From positions 1 through 35,003 of the forward strand of contig CAZUVM010000133.1 of assembly GCA_964623885.1 (NCBI GenBank): a DNA stretch of 35,003 nt, read 5' to 3'. The translations under genes and the position numbers were made by a program. Origin of the DNA: CAZUVM01 sp964623885 (GTDB lineage Bacteria; Verrucomicrobiota; Verrucomicrobiia; Limisphaerales; UBA8199). Shown one piece after another: positions 1 through 7,461 of this stretch. Within the stretch, counting starts at the first letter, position 1, and every line of letters begins with the position of its first letter. Under the pieces are notes generated by a model. That model was given only the letters and a program-made list of their open reading frames with translations. It did no database searches and had not been told where the DNA came from.

Positions 1-141
1 ACCGGCGCCCTCGCCGGTTGTCTCGTATCGGCCCAAGCTCACCAAATAGTGAGTAGAAATGACGAAGCGGGAATGCGGTTGGCGGAGGCGCCAACCGCTG
101 CGCCCGAGGCGGGCGCGCTCCCTTCTATTGAATCGTTCCGG
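1..141 (+). repeat. Dispersed palindromic (BIME/REP-like) repeat, left copy
   Basis: Bases 28-141 match the reverse complement of 25305-25418 over 114 bp with no gaps and about 8 differences. The copy contains two hairpins: a 10-bp stem at 75-84/89-98 with loop GAGG, and a 7-bp stem at 100-106/110-116. Bases 1-20 carry a further hairpin of the same type in the opposite orientation, cut by the window edge, so the locus is a head-to-head pair. Both strands give open frames here whose translations simply repeat between the two loci, so I do not call genes in it. Bases 142-292 show nothing recognisable. Confidence 0.85.
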
Positions 142-292
142 CGAAGAGAGAGGGAGAGTGAACGGACTGTGGAGAGGCATGGAGCCCATGGTTTCGACGT
201 CTGACAAGGTTCATGGGGCCAAAGCGCGAAAATCTTCTTTTGGAGAACGATTACGATTAAGAATGAACAAAACCCCTCCCCATGAACCGGAA

Positions 293-351
293 GCTCGAAC
301 GCTCGAACGTCGAACTTCCAACGCCCAACGTCCAACCGTCCAACATCGAAC
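293..351. repeat. Degenerate 7-8 bp tandem repeat (…CGAAC/…CCAAC units)
   Basis: Eight consecutive 7-8 bp units all end in GAAC or CAAC: two GCTCGAAC units, then GTCGAAC, TTCCAAC, GCCCAAC, GTCCAAC, CGTCCAAC and ATCGAAC. The array sits in a gene-free stretch downstream of the minus-strand riboflavin-type reductase gene. Between 352 and 448 I see only C-rich low-complexity sequence. Confidence 0.7.
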
Positions 352-448
352 GAGAGCAACGGACCCCTCACCGCGACCCTCTCCCCATCGACCGAGCCGG
401 ACTGGCCAATGGAGGCGAGGGGAGTCAGCGCCGCCGTTCTCGGCAGGC

Positions 449-1222
449 TCACGGGTTCAATGCGCGAAACTCACCTCGGGGGATTCTCTCCCGGCGCGCG
501 GTTACAGTTTTGTTTAACGTGCGATAGACCAAAAACAGCTCGTCACCATGCCTACGTGCTGAGTGAAGCCAGAGCGGCACAGCTTGGGCGAGGCGCTGAA
601 AGCCTTCTCCATCAGCAATGGTCGGCGCATGCCGGCCGCCGCATATAGTCGGACAAATTGTCAAATGCAGCTCATCCACAAGTTTGGCTCGGAATAGCGC
701 ATCGTCGATCTCGCCGCCGCCTTCGCACAGTAATTGTCGAACGTTCCACTTCTGTCGCAGCCAGCGAAACGCCGCACGAAAATTCAGTTGGCTCTTTCCG
801 AAAACCTTCACTTCGTCAGCCACTGCGCGCAGCGCTCGAATGCGTTGTGCGGTGGCGCGCTGCGTCGTCAATATCACTATCGGGGAAAAATGCTGCTTAA
901 AAACATCGGCTTTCGGATCGAGCGTGCCGGCCCCGCTGACGATCACGCGCAAGTTGTATTCCTGCAGCCCGCGGCGCAGCCGCAGCCGCCGGTATTTGGC
1001 AGCGCCTGGTCCCATGGTTATGGAATTTAGATCCGCCGTCCGCGCCCCGTTCATCACCGCATCAACTGTGGCGCGCAGCTCCAGCATATGCTCACGGTCC
1101 CGAGGGCTGCTGAATGAAAAGGGCGCTCGTTGTGCGGTGGCGATCTTTCCATCCGCGGTCATAGCGAGGTTCAGCAGCACGTAAGGCAGCTTGGCATGGC
1201 GTGTTGGTGGAGCGCGTTTCAC
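449..1222 (-). CDS. RibD C-terminal domain (pyrimidine reductase-like) protein
   Basis: This 257-residue protein resembles the stand-alone reductase domain of RibD, a dihydrofolate-reductase-like fold that reduces the ribosylamino-pyrimidine intermediate of riboflavin synthesis with NADPH. Visible signatures are the N-terminal LNLAMTADGKIAT block (about residues 17-29), LLCEGGGEIDDALF near residue 163, and the LVDELHLTICPTICGGRHAP block. The zinc deaminase domain of full-length RibD is absent, so it is a reductase-only member whose exact substrate is uncertain. The start is GTG at 1222, one base after the queA stop, so it is probably co-transcribed and coupled with queA. The last roughly 18 residues are Arg-rich and unlike the family; they may derive from intergenic repeat sequence (inference). 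Confidence 0.82.
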   Translation of the reverse strand: MKRAPPTRHAKLPYVLLNLAMTADGKIATAQRAPFSFSSPRDREHMLELRATVDAVMNGARTADLNSITMGPGAAKYRRLRLRRGLQEYNLRVIVSGAGTLDPKADVFKQHFSPIVILTTQRATAQRIRALRAVADEVKVFGKSQLNFRAAFRWLRQKWNVRQLLCEGGGEIDDALFRAKLVDELHLTICPTICGGRHAPTIADGEGFQRLAQAVPLWLHSARRHGDELFLVYRTLNKTVTARRERIPRGEFRALNP

Positions 1223-1223
1223 T

Positions 1224-2315
1224 TTAAATTAACAGCATCGCATCGCCATAACTGAAAAAACGATATCGGCGCGAAATCGCCTCTCCGTACGCTGCCAGCA
1301 CCATTTCGCGTCCGCGCGTTTCACCGGGCGCGGCAAACGCGCTCACGAGCATCAACAGCGTTGAGCGGGGCAGGTGGAAGTTTGTCAGCAGTCCATCCAC
1401 ATTCTTAAATCGATACGGTGGATAAATGAAAATTCGAGTCCTGCTTCTCCCCGGCGCGATCGATCCCATCACCTTAGCCGAGTCGGGAACCAGCGCTGCG
1501 CTTTGCAGCAACCTGGTGGTTGTGGTTCCAACCGCGAATACTCGTCGGCCTTCGGCTTTGGCGGTGTTGATCGCCAGGGCGGTTGGTTCGCTAATTTCGT
1601 ACCGCTCTTCGTGCATCACATGATTGGCCACGGTCTCGGATTTCACCGGAGCGAAAGTGCCCAAACCAACATGCAATGTGACAAAACATATCTGCACTCC
1701 TTGTGTCCGCAATCGTCCGAGCATCGCTTTGGTAAAATGCAATCCTGCCGTCGGCGCGGCCACTGAGCCCTCGGCTTCCGCGTATACGGTTTGATAACGC
1801 GTCCGGTCTTCTTCCGTCGCGCCCGTCTGCGAGCGATTAATGTAAGGAGGCAGCGGGACTTCACCAATATGCTCCAGCGCCTCGCCGATGTTGGGCACTC
1901 CCGAAAAGACCAACCGACGGTGTCCTTCTGTATTCACATCCGCTACGGTAGCGACAATCACTTGTGTCTGGTTCGGCGATCCTCGCAAAACGATCTGGGT
2001 TCCCTTTCGGGCGCGTTTGCCCGGACGCAGCATCACCCACCAATCATTAAGACGATTCTCTTCGAGCATTAATATCTCAAATTGTCCTCCTGACTTCAAA
2101 TTGTGCCCGCGCACACGCGCGGGAATCACGCGTGAATTGTTCAACACCAGGACGTCTCCGGCACGCAAGTAATCAGGCAGGTCGCTAAATTGCCGATGTT
2201 CGACTTGGCCGCTGCCTCGGTGCATGACCAATAACCTGGATCGGTCTCGTTCGCCTGTGGGCTCTTGGGCGATCAATTCCGTTGGTAGAGTAAAATCGAA
2301 ATCACGCGTTCGCAC
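1224..2315 (-). CDS. queA: S-adenosylmethionine:tRNA ribosyltransferase-isomerase QueA
   Basis: QueA transfers and isomerises the ribose of SAM onto 7-aminomethyl-7-deazaguanine in tRNA, making epoxyqueuosine in queuosine biosynthesis. The protein has the family hallmarks in order: FDFTLPTELIAQEP at the N-terminus, RDRSRLLV, DVLVLNNSRVIPAR, the EVPLPPYI block, YQTVYAEAEGSVAAPTAGLH, HVGLGTFAPV, HEERYEI and GLLTNFHLPRSTLLMLVSAF. I place the start at GTG 2315, preceded by AGAGGG six bases upstream, which gives 363 residues, close to the usual 340-360. The frame stays open upstream to 2576, but that stretch has no QueA homology. It is divergent from mraZ and followed by the reductase gene with a 1-base gap. 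Confidence 0.95.
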   Translation of the reverse strand: MRTRDFDFTLPTELIAQEPTGERDRSRLLVMHRGSGQVEHRQFSDLPDYLRAGDVLVLNNSRVIPARVRGHNLKSGGQFEILMLEENRLNDWWVMLRPGKRARKGTQIVLRGSPNQTQVIVATVADVNTEGHRRLVFSGVPNIGEALEHIGEVPLPPYINRSQTGATEEDRTRYQTVYAEAEGSVAAPTAGLHFTKAMLGRLRTQGVQICFVTLHVGLGTFAPVKSETVANHVMHEERYEISEPTALAINTAKAEGRRVFAVGTTTTRLLQSAALVPDSAKVMGSIAPGRSRTRIFIYPPYRFKNVDGLLTNFHLPRSTLLMLVSAFAAPGETRGREMVLAAYGEAISRRYRFFSYGDAMLLI

Positions 2316-2488
2316 GCTCAGCCCTCTTATCAAAAACGGTGGTGCCGGTAAACTGCAGTTAAACCGTGAATTCGTACCGCGTAATTTGGTGGGCATGTCT
2401 TTTTGGCCGCCAATCTGACATTTCTGAAATAGTTGCTCTATCGTTAAAGTAGGCATTCTAAACCTTTTTTGTTGGTTTATCCTCATTT

Positions 2489-2497
2489 TGTGAATAA
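2489..2497 (-). promoter_or_regulatory. DnaA-box-like site (TTATTCACA on minus strand)
   Basis: The minus strand reads TTATTCACA, matching the relaxed DnaA consensus TTATNCACA. It lies within a 12-bp sequence (TTGTGAATAACT) that recurs at 2593-2604. Confidence 0.4.
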
Positions 2498-2534
2498 CTT
2501 TTGAATAAGTTTGAAGAAAAACTGTTGACAGGTG

Positions 2535-2569
2535 GTGGGGTAAAGTGGGAAAAAGTGGGTCGTTGTGGG
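2535..2569 (+). promoter_or_regulatory. MraZ operator: four GTGGG direct repeats, 10-bp period
   Basis: GTGGG occurs at 2535, 2545, 2555 and 2565, each separated by exactly 5 bases. This is the pattern described for MraZ in other bacteria (TGGGN repeats with 5-nt spacers upstream of mraZ). The array starts 5 bp downstream of a TTGACA hexamer and ends 36 bp before the mraZ start, so MraZ bound here would cover the promoter and repress its own operon (inference). Confidence 0.85.
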
Positions 2570-2593
2570 GCAACAATGCTCGTTCCGGCCCCT

Positions 2594-2602
2594 TGTGAAT
2601 AA
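2594..2602 (-). promoter_or_regulatory. DnaA-box-like site abutting mraZ start
   Basis: This is a second TTATTCACA on the minus strand, inside a repeated 12-mer, ending 3 bases before the mraZ ATG. Protein bound here would overlap the translation start region in DNA. Function is not demonstrated. Confidence 0.4.
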
Positions 2603-2605
2603 CTG

Positions 2606-3070
2606 ATGGACCTGGCCGAAGCCATAAAACCGACGTACTACAATTCGTCTTACCACCACGGCGTAGACGATAAGCGGCGCGTCCAGATCCCGGCGAAATG
2701 GCGCCCCTCGGAAGAAGGGGTGGAACTCACGCTGGTCTTATGGCCCAAAGCTAAAGAGGGGCCTTGCCTGCGCGTGTTGCCTCCAAAGCAGATGGAGAAG
2801 TTGATGAAGGATATCGATTCGATGCCCAACGGCGATGCCAATAAAGTCGTGTTAAAGCGTTTCATCGGCAGCGAATCGGTCCAGGTGAGCTTGGATAAGA
2901 CCGGTCGAATCTGCCTGCCGGAAGAAATGGCACGTGCTGCCGGCATCGGAAATCAAGCAGTGCTCGTGGGCTTGCTCGATCGTTTTGAAATCTGGAGTCC
3001 GGAGCGGTACGCAACGGTAAAAGCTTCCGATGCGGTCATGGCACAGGAAGCGTTCAAACTCATGGAATGA
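2606..3070 (+). CDS. mraZ: Transcriptional regulator MraZ
   Basis: MraZ is a DNA-binding regulator with two SpoVT/AbrB-like half-domains that controls the dcw operon. The 154-residue protein has both signatures: DDKRRVQIPAKWR near residues 20-32 and LDKTGRICLPEEMARAAGI near residues 96-114, followed by VLVGLLDRFEIWSPERY. The first motif reads DDKRR where DxKGR is usual. It is first in the plus-strand operon, directly behind four GTGGG repeats that match its expected operator, which suggests autoregulation. Its stop overlaps the next start (ATGA at 3067-3070). Confidence 0.95.
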   Translation: MDLAEAIKPTYYNSSYHHGVDDKRRVQIPAKWRPSEEGVELTLVLWPKAKEGPCLRVLPPKQMEKLMKDIDSMPNGDANKVVLKRFIGSESVQVSLDKTGRICLPEEMARAAGIGNQAVLVGLLDRFEIWSPERYATVKASDAVMAQEAFKLME

Positions 3071-3582
3071 TTATGAGCTTGTTACGATTATTAGCTGCGG
3101 GCAAAAGTCTTATTGGGCTAAAGCAACAAACCAAACAATACCGCGATCTGGGGCCGGGAGCGCTACCCAAGTTTGAAGGAAAGAAAAACGTTTTCCGATC
3201 CAGTCCACAATCGGACAACTCGACTCAACCTGACTCCTCAAAGATCCCAGCCGCATCATCGGAGGGCAGCCCCCGCACAACGCCGATGCCTCAGAAAGAT
3301 TCTCACCAGCCGGCCCAACCCACTAGTTGGCGGCGGAAAGTGTCCGGGCTCTGGAGCATAAAATCAAAGCCTGCCGTCCCGCGCTTCGACAAAGCTCTGG
3401 TCCAGACGGAGCTCTCGTTAGACAGAGTCAAAGTGGTGCGAAATGATTTACTGGACAGCGACCTCGAGGTCGTATCTGCGGTTCGGGCTGTGTCAAAGCC
3501 AAAGCAAGTTAGACAGGTCACGAAAGCGCCAGAACCAGCGCCGCCGGCGGTGACACAGGGCGAAGAGCTTATTGGCCGATGA
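3067..3582 (+). CDS. Orphan hypothetical protein between mraZ and rsmH
   Basis: I do not recognise this 171-residue protein. Its start overlaps the mraZ stop by ATGA, and rsmH begins 21 bases after its stop, so it is embedded in the operon. The first 20 residues are moderately hydrophobic but short (SLLRLLAAGKSLIGL). The middle is rich in Ser, Pro, Gln and charged residues and is probably disordered. A more ordered segment (RFDKALVQTELSLDRVKVVRNDLLDSDLEVV) spans roughly residues 105-140, followed by an Ala/Pro tail. Nothing suggests an enzyme. Position alone suggests a clade-specific cell-envelope or division accessory. Confidence 0.75.
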   Translation: MIMSLLRLLAAGKSLIGLKQQTKQYRDLGPGALPKFEGKKNVFRSSPQSDNSTQPDSSKIPAASSEGSPRTTPMPQKDSHQPAQPTSWRRKVSGLWSIKSKPAVPRFDKALVQTELSLDRVKVVRNDLLDSDLEVVSAVRAVSKPKQVRQVTKAPEPAPPAVTQGEELIGR

Positions 3583-3603
3583 TTTGTTAACATTCGATGA
3601 ACA

Positions 3604-4533
3604 GTGTCGGAATTCATCCACAAACCAGTGCTGCTGGCCGAAGTGCTCGAGGCACTAAAGCCGGGTCCTGGCCGGCGCTACACCGACGGCACGATCGGTG
3701 GGGGTGGACACGCGGCAGCCATTTTGGCCGCGAGCTCGCCGACTGGGTGGTTGTTTGGGTTCGATCGCGATGGCGCCGCCCTTGAGGCTGCGCGTGGACG
3801 GTTGGCTGAATTTGCCGGTCGGTTTGAATTGCGCCAGGCGAATTTTGCGGAATTGGCGGAGTGGGTCCCGCCAGGCAGTTGTGATGGCGTGCTGCTGGAT
3901 TTGGGCGTGAGTTCGCCGCAGCTCGACGTTGCTGAGCGCGGATTCAGTTTTCAGCAGGATGGACCGTTGGACATGCGCATGGATGCGGGGCAGAGCCTGA
4001 CGGCGGCTCACTTGCTGAACACCGCGGCGGCAGAAGATTTGAGCCGCCTGTTTTGGGAATTGGGCGGTGAACGTGATGCCCGGCGTTTCGCCCGGGTCAT
4101 CGTGCGGGATCGTGAGACGCAGCCGTGGACGAGCACGCGGCAGTTGGCGGAGCGAATTGAGCAGTTGGCGCCGAGACGCGGCAAAAAGGCACATCCGGCG
4201 ACCAAAGTCTTTCAGGCCTTACGTATGGCAGTGAACGACGAAATTGGTTCTTTGGAACGCGGACTGGCGGCTGGGCTGCAAGTGTTGCGGCCGGGCGGTC
4301 GCCTCGCGGTGATCACTTTTCATTCAGTCGAGGATCGGGTCGTTAAAGAGTTTGGGCGCGCGCGCGCGCGCGATTATGAGTTCGACGGAACCGTGGATGT
4401 TCCTGAGCTGCGGCGGCCGCGCGCGGCCGAACTTAAATGGGTGACAAGAAAGGCGATCACGCCGGGCGCGGCTGAATTATCGGCCAATCCGCGCAGCCGC
4501 AGCGCGCAGCTGCGCGTGATGGAGAAATTTTAG
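3604..4533 (+). CDS. rsmH: 16S rRNA (cytosine(1402)-N4)-methyltransferase RsmH (MraW)
   Basis: RsmH uses SAM to methylate N4 of C1402 in the 16S rRNA decoding centre. The 309-residue protein is full length. Visible motifs are HKPVLLAEVLEAL, the SAM loop TDGTIGGGGHAAAIL (about residues 27-41), DGVLLDLGVSSPQLD, GFSFQQDGPLDMRMD, HPATKVFQALRMAVNDE, and ITFHSVEDRVVK followed by NPRSRSAQLRVMEK. The start is GTG at 3604, giving the expected N-terminus; a nearby upstream ATG is out of frame. An uninterrupted alternating GC tract at 4356-4372 encodes the Gly-Arg-Ala-Arg-Ala-Arg segment and could be slippage-prone. Confidence 0.95.
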   Translation: MSEFIHKPVLLAEVLEALKPGPGRRYTDGTIGGGGHAAAILAASSPTGWLFGFDRDGAALEAARGRLAEFAGRFELRQANFAELAEWVPPGSCDGVLLDLGVSSPQLDVAERGFSFQQDGPLDMRMDAGQSLTAAHLLNTAAAEDLSRLFWELGGERDARRFARVIVRDRETQPWTSTRQLAERIEQLAPRRGKKAHPATKVFQALRMAVNDEIGSLERGLAAGLQVLRPGGRLAVITFHSVEDRVVKEFGRARARDYEFDGTVDVPELRRPRAAELKWVTRKAITPGAAELSANPRSRSAQLRVMEKF

Positions 4534-4545
4534 ATCGGTTGGTTT

Positions 4546-4929
4546 ATGTCGAGAAATCGCAAATCGCAGTCCGCGGCTATCCGGTTTGGGCCGGCATTGA
4601 AGGCTTTTGTGCTTTGTGTCCTGATCGGCGGGTCGGGCGTGGGTTACGTTTGGCAGAAGGACCAAATCGGCCATCTCGGTCAGCAGATAAAAAGCCGCGA
4701 GATCCATCTGACAGAGCTTGAGGATCATAACGATAAGCTGCGCCGGCAGTTATCAACGATGTGCTCGCCGTCGTCTTTGGAATTGCGGATTCAGGAGTTG
4801 AAATTGGGATTGGTGCCGCCTCAGCCGCCGCAGATTCTCCGGTTACCGGAGCCGGCCTTCGAAACGCCGAAATTGCCAACCGAAACGCAATACGCGTCGA
4901 AGGACCCAAACTCGTTTGAAATCCCTTGA
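4546..4929 (+). CDS. FtsL-like small bitopic division protein
   Basis: This 127-residue protein sits where ftsL normally lies, between rsmH and ftsI. It has the FtsL layout: a short basic cytoplasmic tail (MSRNRKSQ), one transmembrane helix at about residues 18-36 (LKAFVLCVLIGGSGVGYVW), then a Gln/Glu/Leu-rich coiled-coil segment to about residue 85 and a Pro-rich periplasmic tail. FtsL scaffolds FtsQ/FtsB and the FtsWI synthase at the division site. Primary sequence is weakly conserved in this family, so the call rests on topology and position. It begins 12 bases after rsmH. Confidence 0.7.
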   Translation: MSRNRKSQSAAIRFGPALKAFVLCVLIGGSGVGYVWQKDQIGHLGQQIKSREIHLTELEDHNDKLRRQLSTMCSPSSLELRIQELKLGLVPPQPPQILRLPEPAFETPKLPTETQYASKDPNSFEIP

Positions 4930-5097
4930 AACCGTGAACGCCGTAGATTCGGGCGTGACCCGAAAGAATATTAAAAAGTTTTTGCCGCCGCCCGTGACGC
5001 CGTCGGATGAGGAACCGATCGCCGCGGGCGGCCGGCAAAGGTTTTGAAGCGCATAAAACTTAATCACAATAAATGGGAATCTAATGTGAATTGACTC

Positions 5098-7008
5098 ATG
5101 GCAAAACGCCTCCAAATACGCAGGCTATTCTGGCTCGCCTTGCTGTTATGCCTGGCCTTTGTCGGCCTTGGCTACCGGTTGTTGGATTTGCAGGTACTCA
5201 GGCACGAGGAGCTGAGTGCGAGCGCACGCGAGAACACGCAGGCCGAATACCTGTTGGAACCTAGGCGCGGAGACATTTTGGACATCAAGGGCAATCTGTT
5301 AGCCACTACCATTCAAACGAAGTGCGTTTGTGCCGATCCGACGCTAGTAGGAAATCGTCAGCCGGAGATCGCTGCGGCATTGGCGCCGCTGCTTCAGATG
5401 AGCGAAAGCAAGCTGATCCAGAGTCTGACACCGATTATCCACCAGAATGAGAAGGGCGAAACTGTCACAAACCAATTCGTACAGCTTAAACATAAAGTAC
5501 CCTTCGAAACCTGGGAGAAGATCCGATGTGCCATGACCAATCTCAGCTTCGGCATCGTGGAGTCGAATGTTTCCAAGGCCGATCGCTCATTCTATCGGGT
5601 GTTGCGACAAAAGGCGATCTTCGCTCGGAACGAGCCGCTGCGGGTCTATCCAAATCAGTCCCTGGCCGCTCATGTTTTGGGATATGCAACTGCCGAGCAA
5701 CGCGACGTCGACGGTACGCCGGTGACCGAGATTGTCGGCCGTGAAGGTACCGAGCTCACGCTGAATTCCAAGTTATCCGGAGTGCGCGGATGGCGAGTTA
5801 CCGAAACGGACAGCAAAAACCGGGAATTGGTGACGCTTCGCGAGCAGGATGTCGAACCGCGAGACGGTTTCAATGCCGTGCTGACTTTGGATCCGGTCAT
5901 CCAGCATATCGTGGAAACAGCCCTGGCGGAGGCGATGGACAAACATTCGCCCATCAGCATCTCTGGAATCGTTATTCGGCCGCGAACCGGCGAAATCCTG
6001 GCAATGGCCACGCTGCCGACCTTCGACCCCAATAATCCCGGCAATGCTTCCGCCGACGCGCGCCGAAACCGCGTGATTACGGATATCGCCGAGCCTGGGT
6101 CAACGTTCAAGATCGTTGTCGTTTCCGGCGCACTTAACGATGGCATCGTCCGACTAACCGACCAGTTTGATTGCGAACATGGCCTTTGGTCCTATGCCGG
6201 CAAACCGTTGCACGACCACGAACGGTACGGCGTGCTGTCGGTCGAAGGCATTATAACCAAATCCTCGAACATTGGAGCCGGCAAAATCGGGGTGAAAATG
6301 GGGGAGACGAGGCTTTATGACTACATCCGAAGCTTTGGCTTTGGCCTGGCGACCGGACTGCCTTTGCCCGGTGAGGTCGGCGGGATCGTTCACCCCGTTA
6401 GCAAGTGGAGCAAGGTTTCGATTGCTCAGATTCCGATGGGGCAGGGGGTCGCTGTCACCCGTCTTCAAATGACCATGGCCATGTGTGCCATTGCCAATCG
6501 CGGCCTTCTCATGCGGCCGATGTTGGTGGCCCGCCTTGAAGACGGCGATCACAACGTGGTCGCCAACTATTCACCTCAACGCGTGCGCCAGGTCATCAGC
6601 GAATCCACAGCTCGCCTGATGGTCCAGGCTTTGAAGACGGTTGTTTCCCCGGAAGGCACCGCTGCGAAAGCCGCGCTGGAACATTATACGGTCGCCGGCA
6701 AAACCGGCACCGCCCAGAAGTCCGGCGGCCCGGCTGGTTACTTGCCCGGGAAATATTTTTCGTCGTTCATCGGCTTTTTCCCTGCCGATAACCCCGAGCT
6801 GTGCATCTCCGTCAGCATGGATGAACCTAAGCAAACGCAGGGCTACTACGGCGGGCAAATCGCGGCGCCCGTTTTCAAACAGATCGCCGAGCGCGCCGCA
6901 AACTACCTGAATATCCGGCCGGAAGATGGCGGAACATCCTTAACTCCCGATTCCTTTGCGGCCCGGCCCGATGATCGGGGCCCTAAAATTACAGCACGGT
7001 CACAGTGA
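5098..7008 (+). CDS. ftsI: Penicillin-binding protein, FtsI/PBP3-type transpeptidase
   Basis: This is the septal D,D-transpeptidase that cross-links new peptidoglycan. It has 636 residues: an N-terminal signal anchor (about 10-27, LFWLALLLCLAFVGLGYRLL), a PBP dimerisation domain starting with the EPRRGDILDIKGNLLATT block, and a transpeptidase domain with all three active-site motifs. These are SxxK at S335-TF-K338, SxN at S389-S-N391, and KTGT at 535-538. There are no PASTA domains. The tail after the catalytic domain is short and polar. The start ATG 5098 follows a 168-base gap. The next gene is normally murE, which is missing here. Confidence 0.93.
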   Translation: MAKRLQIRRLFWLALLLCLAFVGLGYRLLDLQVLRHEELSASARENTQAEYLLEPRRGDILDIKGNLLATTIQTKCVCADPTLVGNRQPEIAAALAPLLQMSESKLIQSLTPIIHQNEKGETVTNQFVQLKHKVPFETWEKIRCAMTNLSFGIVESNVSKADRSFYRVLRQKAIFARNEPLRVYPNQSLAAHVLGYATAEQRDVDGTPVTEIVGREGTELTLNSKLSGVRGWRVTETDSKNRELVTLREQDVEPRDGFNAVLTLDPVIQHIVETALAEAMDKHSPISISGIVIRPRTGEILAMATLPTFDPNNPGNASADARRNRVITDIAEPGSTFKIVVVSGALNDGIVRLTDQFDCEHGLWSYAGKPLHDHERYGVLSVEGIITKSSNIGAGKIGVKMGETRLYDYIRSFGFGLATGLPLPGEVGGIVHPVSKWSKVSIAQIPMGQGVAVTRLQMTMAMCAIANRGLLMRPMLVARLEDGDHNVVANYSPQRVRQVISESTARLMVQALKTVVSPEGTAAKAALEHYTVAGKTGTAQKSGGPAGYLPGKYFSSFIGFFPADNPELCISVSMDEPKQTQGYYGGQIAAPVFKQIAERAANYLNIRPEDGGTSLTPDSFAARPDDRGPKITARSQ

Positions 7009-7032
7009 AACCAAACCAAATGAAAGGCTAAT

Positions 7033-7233
7033 ATGAGTTCGCTCCCGCTCATCTCGCATCATTTGTTCGTCGCCGCCATTGCGCCCGAAGATCACAAGCG
7101 CCGGCGCTCCGGCCCGCCAGAGGCAGCCGCGGATTCCGAACCGCGGTCGGACCAAGCCATTACCATGGAGATTTTGGATTCGTCGCCGCCGCCTCGCGCC
7201 CGTGGCGCACGCGCCGAAACCAGCGTTCGTTAA
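7033..7233 (+). CDS. Possible small protein in the place of murE
   Basis: This 66-codon frame has ATG 7033 preceded by AAAGG with a 5-base spacer, a good ribosome-binding site. The product begins MSSLPLISHHLFVAAIAPED and is then Arg/Pro/Glu-rich with no recognised domain. It shows no resemblance to MurE, so it is not an obvious remnant. The rest of the gap (7234-7461) shows no open frame of note, hairpin-T-run terminator or RNA that I can recognise. The call is weak and rests only on the ribosome-binding site and position. Confidence 0.3.
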   Translation: MSSLPLISHHLFVAAIAPEDHKRRRSGPPEAAADSEPRSDQAITMEILDSSPPPRARGARAETSVR

Positions 7234-7461
7234 GCGCGTCGTGCCCACGCGCTGCCGATTTGTGGCAGCTTAGCGCGACGCAGGCCGACATGCCTGCACG
7301 AACGCAGTGGCCCAGGTCATTCAGCGGTTCGCGCTTTTTGCGCTCAATCTCGGGCTGGCAGAGACGCGCTGCGCTTAGGCTGTTTGCACTGAACTGCTCT
7401 GGCGCAAGTTAGCTCAGCCCTGGACTCAGTGAGCGGTTCGAAAAGTTAGTTGGTGGTTTCT

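Larger units (their letters stand above)
2316..2605. promoter_or_regulatory. Divergent queA / dcw intergenic control region
   Basis: This 290-bp stretch separates queA (minus) from mraZ (plus). It is AT-rich in the middle and carries the perfect -35 hexamer TTGACA at 2525-2530, the GTGGG repeats listed separately, and two copies of TTGTGAATAACT. No convincing TATAAT-like -10 lies at the right spacing from TTGACA, because the GTGGG repeats occupy that position. No credible gene is seen here. Confidence 0.6.

Noticed and set aside
39..517. Overlapping frames on both strands at the left edge
   Set aside because: They translate the dispersed repeat. The same peptide (ending ASSFLLTIW) appears from the copy near 25400.
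2316..2576. Upstream extension of queA to 2576
   Set aside because: The extra residues have no QueA homology, and GTG 2315 has a ribosome-binding site and gives the family N-terminus.
4934..5047. 37-codon GTG frame between the ftsL-like gene and ftsI
   Set aside because: Too short, with no ribosome-binding site. It could also be a frame-shifted extension of the preceding gene, but there is no slippery sequence.
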